A stretch of 64,000 bases of DNA from Aestuariibaculum marinum (GCF_014596975.1 NZ_JACVXD010000011.1:1-64000); one strand, 5' to 3'. Shown: positions 47,006 to 56,526, counted from the first letter of the stretch. Translations and numbers: made by a program. The notes: generated by a model not told the origin, from the sequence alone.

Positions 47006-49156
47006 ATGAGTAAGTTGTTTTTTTTGTTTATTGCCTTTTTGTTTCCGATTTTTATGTTGGGAGATAATTTCATTTCCAATAAGAATTTGGAAGATGGCTA
47101 TGATATGTGGCTTAGATATGTAAAGGTTTCAAATCAAAAATTACTAGAAGAATACAGGGATCAACTTTCAAATGTGATTTTAAGCGATGATTCACCAATT
47201 ATGAACTCTGTGAAGAAGGAACTTGAAATGGGCTTAAACGGGCTGCTATCTAAAACAATCATTTTTGGAGATAAATTAAAAGAAGGAGCTGTTGTTTTAG
47301 GAACACCTAAAAATTCTTTTCTTGTTGCATCACAAAAATTCACTGAGCTTTCAAAAATTTCAGGAGACGGTTATTTCTTGAAAACTCAAAAGATAAAAGG
47401 AAATAAAGTGACTTTTATTGCTGCAAACACTGATTTAGGTGTGCTTTATGGAGTATTCGCACTCCTAAGAAAGTTACAGACTCAACAGCCTATTTCTAAT
47501 CTAAATGTCATTAGTTCTCCTAAAATGGAACTTCGTATGGTAAACCACTGGGATAATATAGATAGATCTGTAGAGCGTGGTTATGCTGGTCTTTCTCTTT
47601 GGGACTGGAGTAAATTACCACAACATATAGATAAGCGTTATGTTGACTATGCAAGAGCAAGTGCTTCAATTGGAATTAATGCGATTGCAATCAATAATGT
47701 TAATGCTGATGCAAATTTTATAACGGTTGAATTTTTAGAAAAAATTTCTGTTTTGGCTGAAATTTTCAGAAATTATGGAATAAAAATTTTCTTATCGGTC
47801 AATTATGCTTCACCTGTAATTTTAGATAATTTTAAAACGGCAGATCCGATGAATCCAACAGTTAAAAAATGGTGGATAGACAAAGTCGATATTATTTATA
47901 GAAAAATTCCAGACTTCGGAGGGTTTCTTGTTAAGGCTGATTCAGAAGGTCAACCAGGACCTAAAGCATATAATCGTAACCATGCAGAGGGTGCTAATAT
48001 GCTGGCTGAAGCTTTAATGCCATATGGTGGCTTGGTTTTATGGCGAGCTTTTGTGTATAGTCATACTCAGAATGACAGGGTACGTGAAGCCTATGATGAG
48101 TTTGTTTCGCTAGATGGAAAATTTATGGATAATGTAATCCTTCAAATAAAAAATGGTCCTTTAGATTTTATGCCTCGAGAACCGTTTTCTCCTCTTTTCG
48201 GTGCTATGCCAAAAACAAATCTTATGATTGAGTTTCAGGTAACGCAGGAGTATTTAGGCAATGCTAATCATTTGCTCTATAAGGCGCCTATGTTTAAAGA
48301 AACACTTGATGCCGATACGTTTGCGAAGAGAAAAGCTTCAACCGTAGCGCAGATTTTAGAGAAGATAGTTTTTGAATATAAACATTCTGGAATGACAGCT
48401 GTAATTAATCCTGGTACAACAAGAAATTGGACAGGACATCCTTTTGTGCAATCCAGTTGGTATGCTTTTGGTCGTTTGGCTTGGGATTACGATCTGGCTT
48501 CAGATGACATTGCTCAGGAATGGATAAAAATGACATTTTCTAATAATAAGAAAGTGGTTAATACGCTTAAAGAAATCATGAATCAATCGGTAAAAGCAGC
48601 AGTTGATTATCGTGAGCCACTTGGTTTAACTCATATCGGTACAGGTTCACATTATGGACCAGCACCATGGTCAAAACGATCAAGAAGTTTTCACTGTGCT
48701 AGTAAGGATGGTTTGGGGTTTGATCGAACAAGTTCGGGGTCGAATGCAGTGGAACAGTATAATTTCCCATTAAGTTCAAAATTTGAAAAAACAAAAACTA
48801 CTCCGGAAAAATATCTCCTATGGTTTCATCATCTGCCCTGGAATTACAAAATGAAGTCAGGAAACAATTTATGGGAAGAATTAGTGACTAAATATTATGA
48901 GGGTGTAGAAATCGTAAAAAAGATGCAACGGGAATTCAGTTCGCTTAAAAAAGAAATAGATATTAATAGATTTAATCATGTCAGTGCATTATTAGAGATT
49001 CAATTGAGGGATGCTAAGCGTTGGCGGGATTCTTGTGTTTTATATTTTCAGCAATTTTCGGGGATGCCGATTCCTGAGAAGTTTGAGGTGCCTGAATACA
49101 AATTAGAATATTATAAAAAGATAGAATATAAACGTAACGACATAATTATTCATTAA
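47006..49156 (+). CDS. GH67 alpha-glucuronidase
   Basis: A 716-residue secreted alpha-glucuronidase that removes glucuronic or 4-O-methylglucuronic acid from the non-reducing end of oligosaccharides. A GTG at 46982 is in frame, but the ATG at 47006 directly begins the leader MSKLFFLFIAFLFPIF and is chosen. Domains: N-terminal GH67N (VVLGTPKNSFLV), then the TIM barrel with GFLVKADSEGQPGPKAYNR (acid Glu) and the NGPLDFMPREPFSPLF segment with the Asp/Glu pair. A C-terminal helical domain holds TGSHYGPAPWS. Known members act on glucuronoxylan. Here the mannan context suggests glucuronomannan. Confidence 0.9.
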   Translation: MSKLFFLFIAFLFPIFMLGDNFISNKNLEDGYDMWLRYVKVSNQKLLEEYRDQLSNVILSDDSPIMNSVKKELEMGLNGLLSKTIIFGDKLKEGAVVLGTPKNSFLVASQKFTELSKISGDGYFLKTQKIKGNKVTFIAANTDLGVLYGVFALLRKLQTQQPISNLNVISSPKMELRMVNHWDNIDRSVERGYAGLSLWDWSKLPQHIDKRYVDYARASASIGINAIAINNVNADANFITVEFLEKISVLAEIFRNYGIKIFLSVNYASPVILDNFKTADPMNPTVKKWWIDKVDIIYRKIPDFGGFLVKADSEGQPGPKAYNRNHAEGANMLAEALMPYGGLVLWRAFVYSHTQNDRVREAYDEFVSLDGKFMDNVILQIKNGPLDFMPREPFSPLFGAMPKTNLMIEFQVTQEYLGNANHLLYKAPMFKETLDADTFAKRKASTVAQILEKIVFEYKHSGMTAVINPGTTRNWTGHPFVQSSWYAFGRLAWDYDLASDDIAQEWIKMTFSNNKKVVNTLKEIMNQSVKAAVDYREPLGLTHIGTGSHYGPAPWSKRSRSFHCASKDGLGFDRTSSGSNAVEQYNFPLSSKFEKTKTTPEKYLLWFHHLPWNYKMKSGNNLWEELVTKYYEGVEIVKKMQREFSSLKKEIDINRFNHVSALLEIQLRDAKRWRDSCVLYFQQFSGMPIPEKFEVPEYKLEYYKKIEYKRNDIIIH

Positions 49157-49168
49157 AATTGAATTACA

Positions 49169-50533
49169 ATGAAAAAAAACAGAATTAAAATTTTGGAATT
49201 ATTATCACTTGTGCTGGTCATTTCATGTCATAGTCCAAGCGCTCAGGATAAATTTGGAGTAGCCTTGTTTAATGGCAAGGACCTTTCTGGTTGGACACAA
49301 AAAGGCGGAAAAGCACAGTATATTGTTGAAGATGGTATGATTATGGGAAAGACCGTTAGCGGTACTCCTAATTCTTTTTTAACAACAGATAAGACTTTTG
49401 ATAATTTTATTTTAGAGTTAGATTATAAAGTAGATTCTAGTATGAATTCGGGAATCCAAGTTCGTAGTAATAGCTTACCACATTATATGAACGGTCGAGT
49501 ACATGGCTATCAGATTGAGATTGATCCATCAGATCGTGGTTGGAGCGCAGGGATTTATGATGAAGCTCGTCGAGGCTGGTTGGTAGATTTGAAAAGTAAT
49601 CCAAAGGCCCAGGCTGCTTTTAAGCAAAACGATTGGAATCATTATCGTATTGAAGCCATTGGAGATAGCATTAAAACTTGGATTAATGATGTGCCGGCTG
49701 CTTTCTTAATAGACGATAAAACGCCTCGTGGTTTTATAGCTCTGCAAGTACATAGTATAGGTAATGGGGATACTCCTGGGAAAATAATTATGTGGAAAAA
49801 TATCCGTATTCAAAACGATAGTTTAGAACTTTATTCTAAAAAGATGAATATAACTCCTGTAAGTACTAAAAATGCCTTAACCAAATCAGAAAAGGAAGAA
49901 GGTTGGGAACTATTATGGGATGGTAAAACTACCAAAGGTTGGCGAGGTGCCCGTTTGGATGAATTCCCGACTCAAGGTTGGGAAATAAAAGATGGTATCT
50001 TAACGGTATTAGCTAGTGACGGTGCCGAATCCGCTGCTGGAGGAGATATTGTGACAGAAAAAGTTTATGGAGATTTTGAACTGAAAGTTGATTTTAAAAT
50101 CACTGAAGGGGCAAATAGTGGTATTAAATATTATGTAGATACCGATATTAATAAGGGAGCAGGATCTTCTATTGGTCTAGAGTATCAAATTTTAGATGAT
50201 GATAAGCACCCAGATGCCAAATTAGGCAATCATGAGGGAAGCCGTACTGTTGCGTCGCTTTACGATCTTATCAAGGCTGATCTTAACAAACCTATACATC
50301 CTGTAGGACAGTGGAACACCGCTAGAATTGTTTCTAAAAATAATCATGTAGAACATTGGTTAAATGGCACTAAAGTTCTAGAATATGAACGTGGTAGTGA
50401 AGCTTTCAGAGAATTGGTTTCTGAGAGTAAATATGCTAAATGGAATCGTTTTGGGGAATTAAAAGAAGGCCGTATTTTATTACAGGATCATGGTAACCGT
50501 GTATCCTTTAAGAATATTAAAATAAAAAAATAA
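49169..50533 (+). CDS. Tandem DUF1080 lipoprotein (3-keto-glycoside-acting family)
   Basis: A 454-residue lipoprotein (lipobox VISC) with two DUF1080 (PF06439) LamG-like domains, about residues 30-220 and 240-453. Each starts with the typical [10 protein letters not shown] or [10 protein letters not shown]. The second has [15 protein letters not shown] and the C-terminal [20 protein letters not shown]1080 is named a 3-keto-disaccharide hydrolase in Pfam, and members act with Gfo/Idh/MocA oxidoreductases on 3-keto-glycosides. Here it lies 12 bp after GH67 and 4 bp before such an oxidoreductase. Which bond is cut, and whether both domains are active, is unknown. Confidence 0.85.
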   Translation: MKKNRIKILELLSLVLVISCHSPSAQDKFGVALFNGKDLSGWTQKGGKAQYIVEDGMIMGKTVSGTPNSFLTTDKTFDNFILELDYKVDSSMNSGIQVRSNSLPHYMNGRVHGYQIEIDPSDRGWSAGIYDEARRGWLVDLKSNPKAQAAFKQNDWNHYRIEAIGDSIKTWINDVPAAFLIDDKTPRGFIALQVHSIGNGDTPGKIIMWKNIRIQNDSLELYSKKMNITPVSTKNALTKSEKEEGWELLWDGKTTKGWRGARLDEFPTQGWEIKDGILTVLASDGAESAAGGDIVTEKVYGDFELKVDFKITEGANSGIKYYVDTDINKGAGSSIGLEYQILDDDKHPDAKLGNHEGSRTVASLYDLIKADLNKPIHPVGQWNTARIVSKNNHVEHWLNGTKVLEYERGSEAFRELVSESKYAKWNRFGELKEGRILLQDHGNRVSFKNIKIKK

Positions 50534-50537
50534 AAGA

Positions 50538-51890
50538 ATGACAACAAGAAGAGATTTTATCACTAAATCAATATTAGGTAGTGCTGCAGTAGCGACATCT
50601 AATGTAGCATTTAGTTCTGCTACGGCGATGCCTGCCAGTAGTTATCGAAAAATCATAGGAGCTAATGATAAGTTACATGTAGGAATAGCAGGATTAGGTA
50701 GACGCGTTGGTGCCTACCTAGATCCCATTGCTTTGAAAGAATCTAATGTAGAACTGGTCTATCTTTGTGATGTGATGCAGCATCAACGAGATAATGCGAT
50801 AAGGAAATTCTCAAAGAGGTTAGGTTATACACTTAAAGGAGAGAACGACATTCGTAGGGTGATTGATGATAAAAAAATAGATGTCCTTATTAATGCTACA
50901 CCAGATCATTGGCATGCCCCAGGCTCCATTATGGCTATGAAGGCAGGCAAGCATGTATATGTAGAAAAACCCTGTAGTCATACCATGGACGAGAATGAAA
51001 AACTGGTGGCAGCTGCGGCAAAGTATGATAAGGTCGTTCAAATGGGGAATCAGCAGCGCTCTTCTGCGCATACTGTAGAGGTCATTAAAGCAATCCACGA
51101 GGGAGAAATAGGTAAGGCTTTTAAAGCAACTGCGTTTTATACAAATTCCAGAGGAGAAGTTCCAAACCAAAAACCAGCAGAAGTTCCAAAAGGATTAGAT
51201 TGGGAATTATGGCAAGGGCCGGCTCCGCGAAGAGCATATACAGATAATACATGGGACTATAACTGGCACTGGTATGGTTGGGATTATGGTACAGCCGAAG
51301 CAGGAAATAATGGAACCCACGAACTGGATGTGGCTAGATGGGCGTTAGGTGTTGATTTTCCGAGAGAGGCCCATGTAGAAGCTTATAAAAGACATTTTGA
51401 AAATGATGGCTGGGAGATGTACGATACCATGAAGGCACGTTTTAGTTTTTCTGATGATAAGATTATTGAATGGGATGGCAGAAGCCGCAGTGGCTATGAT
51501 TTATATAAAGGAGGGCGTGGTACGATTATTTACGGTAGTGAAGGTACCGTATTTGTAGATCGAAATAAATATGAAATTTATGACCGCAACGGAAAACTCA
51601 TAAAATCAAATGAATCTGCTTCTCAGGAAGCAGGAACCGCCTTGGGAGGAGGAGGTGATACTACAACAGCTCATATGCTTAATTTTTTTAATAGTATACG
51701 AGGAAAGGCAACATTGAATGCTCCTATAGACGATGCAAGTATAAGTATGGCTATGGTACATTACGCTAATATCGCCTATCGTATCAATAAGGGTTTTGCT
51801 ATTGATGAGCAATCAGGAAGGATATATGACCGTGAAGCAATGAAACTTTGGAACAGAACTTATGAACCAGGTTGGGAATTAAAAATATAA
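50538..51890 (+). CDS. Tat-exported Gfo/Idh/MocA oxidoreductase 1
   Basis: A 450-residue NAD(P)-dependent oxidoreductase with a twin-arginine leader (TTRRDFITKSILGSAAVAT), so it is likely periplasmic and carries its cofactor tightly bound. The Rossmann motif is VGIAGLGRRVGAYL and the family motif HVYVEKPCSHT is intact, with Lys in EKP. GWDYGTAEAGNNGTHELDVARW is typical of the C-terminal domain. GH109-type glycosidases share this fold, so a redox-neutral glycosidase is a possible alternative. The start lies 4 bp after the DUF1080 stop, so they work together. The likely step is C3 oxidation of a sugar. Confidence 0.85.
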   Translation: MTTRRDFITKSILGSAAVATSNVAFSSATAMPASSYRKIIGANDKLHVGIAGLGRRVGAYLDPIALKESNVELVYLCDVMQHQRDNAIRKFSKRLGYTLKGENDIRRVIDDKKIDVLINATPDHWHAPGSIMAMKAGKHVYVEKPCSHTMDENEKLVAAAAKYDKVVQMGNQQRSSAHTVEVIKAIHEGEIGKAFKATAFYTNSRGEVPNQKPAEVPKGLDWELWQGPAPRRAYTDNTWDYNWHWYGWDYGTAEAGNNGTHELDVARWALGVDFPREAHVEAYKRHFENDGWEMYDTMKARFSFSDDKIIEWDGRSRSGYDLYKGGRGTIIYGSEGTVFVDRNKYEIYDRNGKLIKSNESASQEAGTALGGGGDTTTAHMLNFFNSIRGKATLNAPIDDASISMAMVHYANIAYRINKGFAIDEQSGRIYDREAMKLWNRTYEPGWELKI

Positions 51891-51918
51891 AAGAAATAAG
51901 CAGTAAAAGAATAATATA

Positions 51919-53124
51919 ATGAAAAGAAGAACCTTCGTGAAGAATAGCAGTTTAGGAGCTTTAGGGGCTATGGCTACAATGACAGCTATTCCTACTTTAA
52001 ATGCCTTGACCTCTTCTAAGAATGACCGCATCAATATCGGGATTATAGGAACTGGCGACCGTGGAGGCGGATTAATTCCCGTAATAGATGAGATACCTAA
52101 TTTAAATTTGATGGCCTGTTGTGATATTTTACCTTTTCGATTAGAAAAAGGAATGTCTCGGGCATCGGGAAAAGTAAAAGGATATTCAGATTATCGAAAA
52201 ATGCTTGAGAATAAAGATATTGATGCTGTTTTGATCGCGACCCCGTTTAGTACACATTCGGTCATAGGAATTGATGCGTTAGATGCCGGAAAGCATATCT
52301 ATGGAGAAAAGACAACGGCAAAGGGTTATAAAGGTGTTAAGAATTTGAATGAAAAGATAAAGGAAAGTTCAACAATTTTCCAAACAGGTCACCAATATCA
52401 CAGTTCTCGCTTATACACTCATGTAGTTGATTTGATTAAAGAGGGTAAGGTTGGTAATATTACAGCTTTTGAATGTCAATGGAATCGTCATGGAAACTGG
52501 CGTCGCCCAGTGCCTAATCCCGATTTAGAACGACTTATTAACTGGCGTATGTACAGAGAGTACTCTGGTGGTTTGGTAGCAGAGCTTTGTTCTCATCAAA
52601 TCGATTTTGTTAATTGGGTACTTGATGCTGTTCCTGACCAGGTTATGGGATCTGGAGGAATTGATTACTGGAAAGACGGTCGTGAAACTTATGATAATAT
52701 TCATTTAATCTACAATTATCCAAACGGGGTAAAAGCGAAGTTTACCTGTTTAACTTCTAATGCACTAAATGATTACCAGATTAAGGTTTTGGGGGATAAA
52801 GGAACTATTATTTTAGATTATGAAAATGCTTGGTTTTATCCTGAAGGTAATTTTGATAGTCGCGAATTGGGAGAATTAGACGGCGTTTCAGGAGCAACCG
52901 TGCAATGGGAAAAGGGAAAAGGTATACCAATACAGATAGGGCACACGCATTCTTCTAAACAGGCTTTAATGGATTTTTCAGAAAGTGTATTAAATAATAC
53001 GCGACCAAAATCAGATTTTGTAACAGGAGCCAAAGCAGCGATAGCTGTACAAATGGGTTTGGATGCCATGTATAATAATGAAATTGTAAAATGGAAAAGG
53101 GAATTTACTAATTTTTATAGTTAA
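51919..53124 (+). CDS. Tat-exported Gfo/Idh/MocA oxidoreductase 2
   Basis: A 401-residue relative of the gene before it, 28 bp downstream, with its own twin-arginine-like leader (MKRRTFVKNSSLGALGA). The Rossmann motif is IGIIGTGDRGGGL. The family EKP motif reads EKT (HIYGEKTTAKG), so the Lys is kept but the Pro is changed. GGLVAELCSHQIDFVNW carries the conserved His in the C-terminal domain. Two such enzymes next to DUF1080 suggest an oxidize-cleave-reduce cycle in which one oxidizes the glycoside and the other reduces the 3-keto product. This division of labour is inferred. Confidence 0.83.
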   Translation: MKRRTFVKNSSLGALGAMATMTAIPTLNALTSSKNDRINIGIIGTGDRGGGLIPVIDEIPNLNLMACCDILPFRLEKGMSRASGKVKGYSDYRKMLENKDIDAVLIATPFSTHSVIGIDALDAGKHIYGEKTTAKGYKGVKNLNEKIKESSTIFQTGHQYHSSRLYTHVVDLIKEGKVGNITAFECQWNRHGNWRRPVPNPDLERLINWRMYREYSGGLVAELCSHQIDFVNWVLDAVPDQVMGSGGIDYWKDGRETYDNIHLIYNYPNGVKAKFTCLTSNALNDYQIKVLGDKGTIILDYENAWFYPEGNFDSRELGELDGVSGATVQWEKGKGIPIQIGHTHSSKQALMDFSESVLNNTRPKSDFVTGAKAAIAVQMGLDAMYNNEIVKWKREFTNFYS

Positions 53125-53189
53125 ATATTCAACTGTAATAGATGATTTATCGGATGGAATGTTTTGGAAAACATAACCTTTTTTTGTTT

Positions 53190-53206
53190 CTAATATAGGA
53201 AGTCCA
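53190..53206 (-). repeat. 17-bp IS-end-like sequence
   Basis: CTAATATAGGAAGTCCA is the exact reverse complement of 58842-58858, which lies 52 bp before an IS3-type orfA fragment. The terminal TG (read inward) fits IS3-family ends. No transposase is left here. It sits in the 204-bp gap after the oxidoreductase operon, marking the end of the continuous gene run. Confidence 0.55.
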
Positions 53207-53328
53207 CTTTTTCGTAACAATGAAGATAGGACAGAAACAAATAATAATTGTTATTTGGAAAAATTGGGCAAAAAATAATAAAGAGCTTACTAAGCCTTAG
53301 TTTTTAGCTTAATGAGTTTAAAATTATT

Positions 53329-54738
53329 ATGTTTTATTTAAAAATAATTGATTTCATGATTGGAAAGCTTTTTAATAAGATGATTTTTTTATTGGTTCTA
53401 CATTTGGCCTCTACCATAAGCGCTCAAGAAAAGCCTAATTTTATTGTTTATTTATCAGACGATTTAGGTTACAAGGATGTATCAGTGTATGGAGCTAAGG
53501 TGGTCAAGACTCCAGTTTTACAAAAACTTAGTGAAGAAGGGATGACTTTTAACAATGCATTTGTAGCCTCGCCTTCTTGTGCTCCTAGTAGGGCGGCATT
53601 ACTAACAGGTTTAATGCCTGCTCGTAATGGAGCAGAAGTAAATCATGCTTTCCCAAGTGAAGGTATTCCATATTTGATTGAAAATTTGAAGTCAGAAGGC
53701 TATAAAGTATTTGCTTTTGGGAAAGTTGCACACTATAGAGGTAATGAAAAATGTGGTTTTGATTTTCATAATGATGAACAAGTCAATCTTTATAAAAATA
53801 TTAGTAAGTATTTTGATTCGAACAATGTTAATACACCTGTATGTATTTTTGTAGGAGATAGAAGGCCACATGTGTCGTGGACAAAAAAAATGGATTATGA
53901 TCCGGAAAAAGTTGATTTACCCCCTTATTTTATTGACACAAAAGAAACCAGGGAACATAGATCTCGTTATTATACCGATGTAACAGGGATGGACAATGAA
54001 ATGGGGCAAGTGTTTGAATATCTCAATGGGAAACTTGGTGAAAATACAATGACTTTGTTTACAAGTGATCATGGTGCACAATGGCCTTTTGGGAAATGGA
54101 ATCTTTATGAAGCTGGGATTAGAACCCCTTTAATTGTTAAGTGGCCAGGAAAAATACAAGCTGGTAGTCAAACTGATGCAATGGTAAGTTGGATAGATAT
54201 TCTTCCTACATTATTAGATATTTCGGGAATTAAAGTTTCAAATCATTTAGATGGTAAATCTTTCGCTTCAATTTTAAGTGGAAAAAAGAATCAGTTCAGA
54301 AAAGTAATTTATTCTACTCATACAGGAGATGATAAGTTTAATGTTTATCCAATGAGAAGTATAAGGACAGACAGATATAAACTAATTATTAATTTGGAGC
54401 CAAATGCCTATCATACCAATCATTCCGATATTTTTAGAAAAGATGGGGCAGGAGCATACTGGGATTCTTGGTATGATGAAGCTGAAAACGATGTTAAAGC
54501 AGCAAACATTATACAGCATTATTTTGTAAGACCTGAAATGGAGTTTTATGATATAGTCAATGATCCAAATGAACAAGAAAATTTGATTGAAAACCCAATT
54601 TATAAGAAAAGGATTGATAAGCTATGTAAGCAATTACTTAATTGGATGGAAGAACAGGGAGATGAAAAGAAGATTTACAAAAAGGTTTATCCAATAACAG
54701 GGCCAAAACCAAATGCCGAGACCATTAAAAATTATTAA
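53329..54738 (+). CDS. S1 sulfatase, heparan N-sulfatase-like
   Basis: A 469-residue secreted sulfatase. The ATG at 53329 is used; internal ATGs at residues 10 and 18 could also start the leader, which ends STISAQ. The formylglycine Cys84 lies in SPSCAPSRAALLTGLMPARNG. YLSDDLGYKDVSVYG and FTSDHGAQWPFGKWNLYEAG bind the metal and substrate. FVGDRRPHVSW is characteristic of the branch related to the gene at 45313. It is separated from the main operon by IS-end-like sequence, so it may be a later addition. Confidence 0.86.
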   Translation: MFYLKIIDFMIGKLFNKMIFLLVLHLASTISAQEKPNFIVYLSDDLGYKDVSVYGAKVVKTPVLQKLSEEGMTFNNAFVASPSCAPSRAALLTGLMPARNGAEVNHAFPSEGIPYLIENLKSEGYKVFAFGKVAHYRGNEKCGFDFHNDEQVNLYKNISKYFDSNNVNTPVCIFVGDRRPHVSWTKKMDYDPEKVDLPPYFIDTKETREHRSRYYTDVTGMDNEMGQVFEYLNGKLGENTMTLFTSDHGAQWPFGKWNLYEAGIRTPLIVKWPGKIQAGSQTDAMVSWIDILPTLLDISGIKVSNHLDGKSFASILSGKKNQFRKVIYSTHTGDDKFNVYPMRSIRTDRYKLIINLEPNAYHTNHSDIFRKDGAGAYWDSWYDEAENDVKAANIIQHYFVRPEMEFYDIVNDPNEQENLIENPIYKKRIDKLCKQLLNWMEEQGDEKKIYKKVYPITGPKPNAETIKNY

Positions 54739-55099
54739 GTAATACTCCGATTGTACCTTACTTGATTTGTTGTGATTAAATATAGAAAGATAATTTTGAA
54801 CATTCTTAATTACAAAAAAGGATGAAATAAAGTTATTGTTTTTTTATGGGAAATTTTAATTGTCGTTTTTAAATGTAGTAAGCCAAAATGGTTCAAACTT
54901 AAATTATTCGTGTTAAATAAAGCTATATAGCATTCAAACACGTTGATTTGAATCAATTTGTAAAAATTATGAACAGAAAATGATCCAATTGTATTTTTCG
55001 GATTTTTAAATTGCATAGAGTTTTTTATAAATCATACCATTTCAAGTCCTTCAAAAATTCAATATTGTTAAAAAACGTTTAACATAATGCATATAAATT
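54739..55099. other. Intergenic region with a half-operator-like site
   Basis: 361 bp, very AT-rich, without a supported gene. At 55072-55083 AAAACGTTTAAC matches 11 of 12 bases of the kdgK operator core (TAAACGTTTAAC), 16 bp before the next gene. It may be a site for the LacI-type regulator or one like it, but a chance match is possible in such AT-rich sequence. Confidence 0.4.
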
Positions 55100-56485
55100 A
55101 TGATTTTTAGATTGATAATAATATTGTTGTTTTCTGTAAATTATGTTTTCTCTCAAGAAGGATTGAAAATCTATTCAAAATACTGTGTTGGATGTCATGC
55201 ACCTAACCTTCGTGGTGTAGACTCGAAAACCGATCTTTTTAAAAACCGATTTACGAAGAAATATATTGAAAGGCAAATTTCACAAGGGATTCCTAATACA
55301 ACAATGGTTTCTTGGAAGAATATTTTAAGTGCTGATGAGCTTTCGTCTGTAGCGGAGTACATTTTATCTTTTCAGGATAATGATTTAGAAAGTGATAAAA
55401 AAATTAAAACCGATACAGTAAACTCAGAGCAATATAAGTTGGTTATTCAGTCAATTGTTGGAGAAAAGCTGAAAACACCATGGGCTATCGAATTTATAAG
55501 CAGAGATTCAGCACTGATTTCTGAGAAAAGAGGGAGTTTAAAATGGATGATAAATAATGTAATTCAGTCTGATTCTATAGAGGGACTTCCAAAAACATAT
55601 TTAAAATCTAGTACAGGAGGATATATGGATATTGCGTTAGATCCTGATTATGAAAAAAATAAATTTATTTACTTAGCCTATAGTTTTACCAATGGGAATT
55701 ATGATGACAAAAATGCCTTAGCACTAACCAAAATTGTAAGGGCAAAAATTATAGATAATCAATGGACGAGTGAACAAACATTATTTGAGGTTCCAGATTC
55801 GCTTATGGTTAGAAATGGTAATCGCTGGGGGTGTAGACTATATTTTGACCCAGAAGGATATTTGTTTTTTTCAATTGGTGATATGGGTAGAGCAATGGAT
55901 TCACAAGATTTATCAAAAGCAACAGGCAAAATTTTTAGAATACATGCCGATGGAAGCATTCCTGAAGATAACCCTTTTGCTGATAGATCAGGAGTGCTAA
56001 AGGCAATATATTCTATTGGAAACAGAAACGTTCAAGGAATTGATCGAAATCCTCAAACAGGGGATATATGGGCATCTGAGCATGGACCAAGGGGAGGTGA
56101 TGAATTGAATATTATAAACAAGGGAGACAATTATGGTTGGCCTTTAGTAACATATGGTTTAAATTATAACGGAAGTGTGATAAGTGATAAAACCCATATG
56201 GAAGGAATGGTACAACCGGTGACTCAATGGACGCCATCCATAGCTGTATGTCCCATATTATTTGTTTCAAGTGATAACTATACTAAATGGGACAATAATC
56301 TTCTGGTTGGAGCATTGGCTTTTCAGGAACTGAGACGATTAGTAATTAAAGATGATGAAATATTAAAACAGGAAATTATATGGAAAGGGAAAGGAAGAAT
56401 AAGAGATATAAAATTAGGAAAAGATAAATTCATCTATGTCGTTACAAATGGCCCTGATCGAGTTTTGAAAATTTTACCTTATTGA
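55100..56485 (+). CDS. Cytochrome c-PQQ-dependent sugar dehydrogenase fusion
   Basis: A 461-residue secreted protein (signal peptide ending YVFSQ). A cytochrome c domain comes first, with haem motif CVGCH (Cys29, Cys32, His33) and a Met in IPNTTMVSW as likely axial ligand. From about residue 115 there is a six-bladed glucose/sorbosone dehydrogenase propeller: TPWAIEF and ISEKRGSLKWM, then SEHGPRGGDELNIINKGDNYGWP, the family hallmark. It would oxidize a sugar with PQQ and pass electrons through its own haem to the respiratory chain. Substrate unknown; as part of this locus it could oxidize mannose or an oligosaccharide end. PQQ synthesis genes are not in the window. Confidence 0.87.
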   Translation: MIFRLIIILLFSVNYVFSQEGLKIYSKYCVGCHAPNLRGVDSKTDLFKNRFTKKYIERQISQGIPNTTMVSWKNILSADELSSVAEYILSFQDNDLESDKKIKTDTVNSEQYKLVIQSIVGEKLKTPWAIEFISRDSALISEKRGSLKWMINNVIQSDSIEGLPKTYLKSSTGGYMDIALDPDYEKNKFIYLAYSFTNGNYDDKNALALTKIVRAKIIDNQWTSEQTLFEVPDSLMVRNGNRWGCRLYFDPEGYLFFSIGDMGRAMDSQDLSKATGKIFRIHADGSIPEDNPFADRSGVLKAIYSIGNRNVQGIDRNPQTGDIWASEHGPRGGDELNIINKGDNYGWPLVTYGLNYNGSVISDKTHMEGMVQPVTQWTPSIAVCPILFVSSDNYTKWDNNLLVGALAFQELRRLVIKDDEILKQEIIWKGKGRIRDIKLGKDKFIYVVTNGPDRVLKILPY

Positions 56486-56526
56486 AAACCAAATAGACTT
56501 TATTGAAATACTTAAACTATATTAAA

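Noticed and set aside
53011..53220. Leftward 69-residue frame with a stretch resembling a winged-helix wing (LRKSGLPILETKKGYVF)
   Set aside because: Most of it overlaps the end of the oxidoreductase gene on the other strand and no upstream helix-turn-helix is present. The shared part is the 17-bp IS-end-like repeat.
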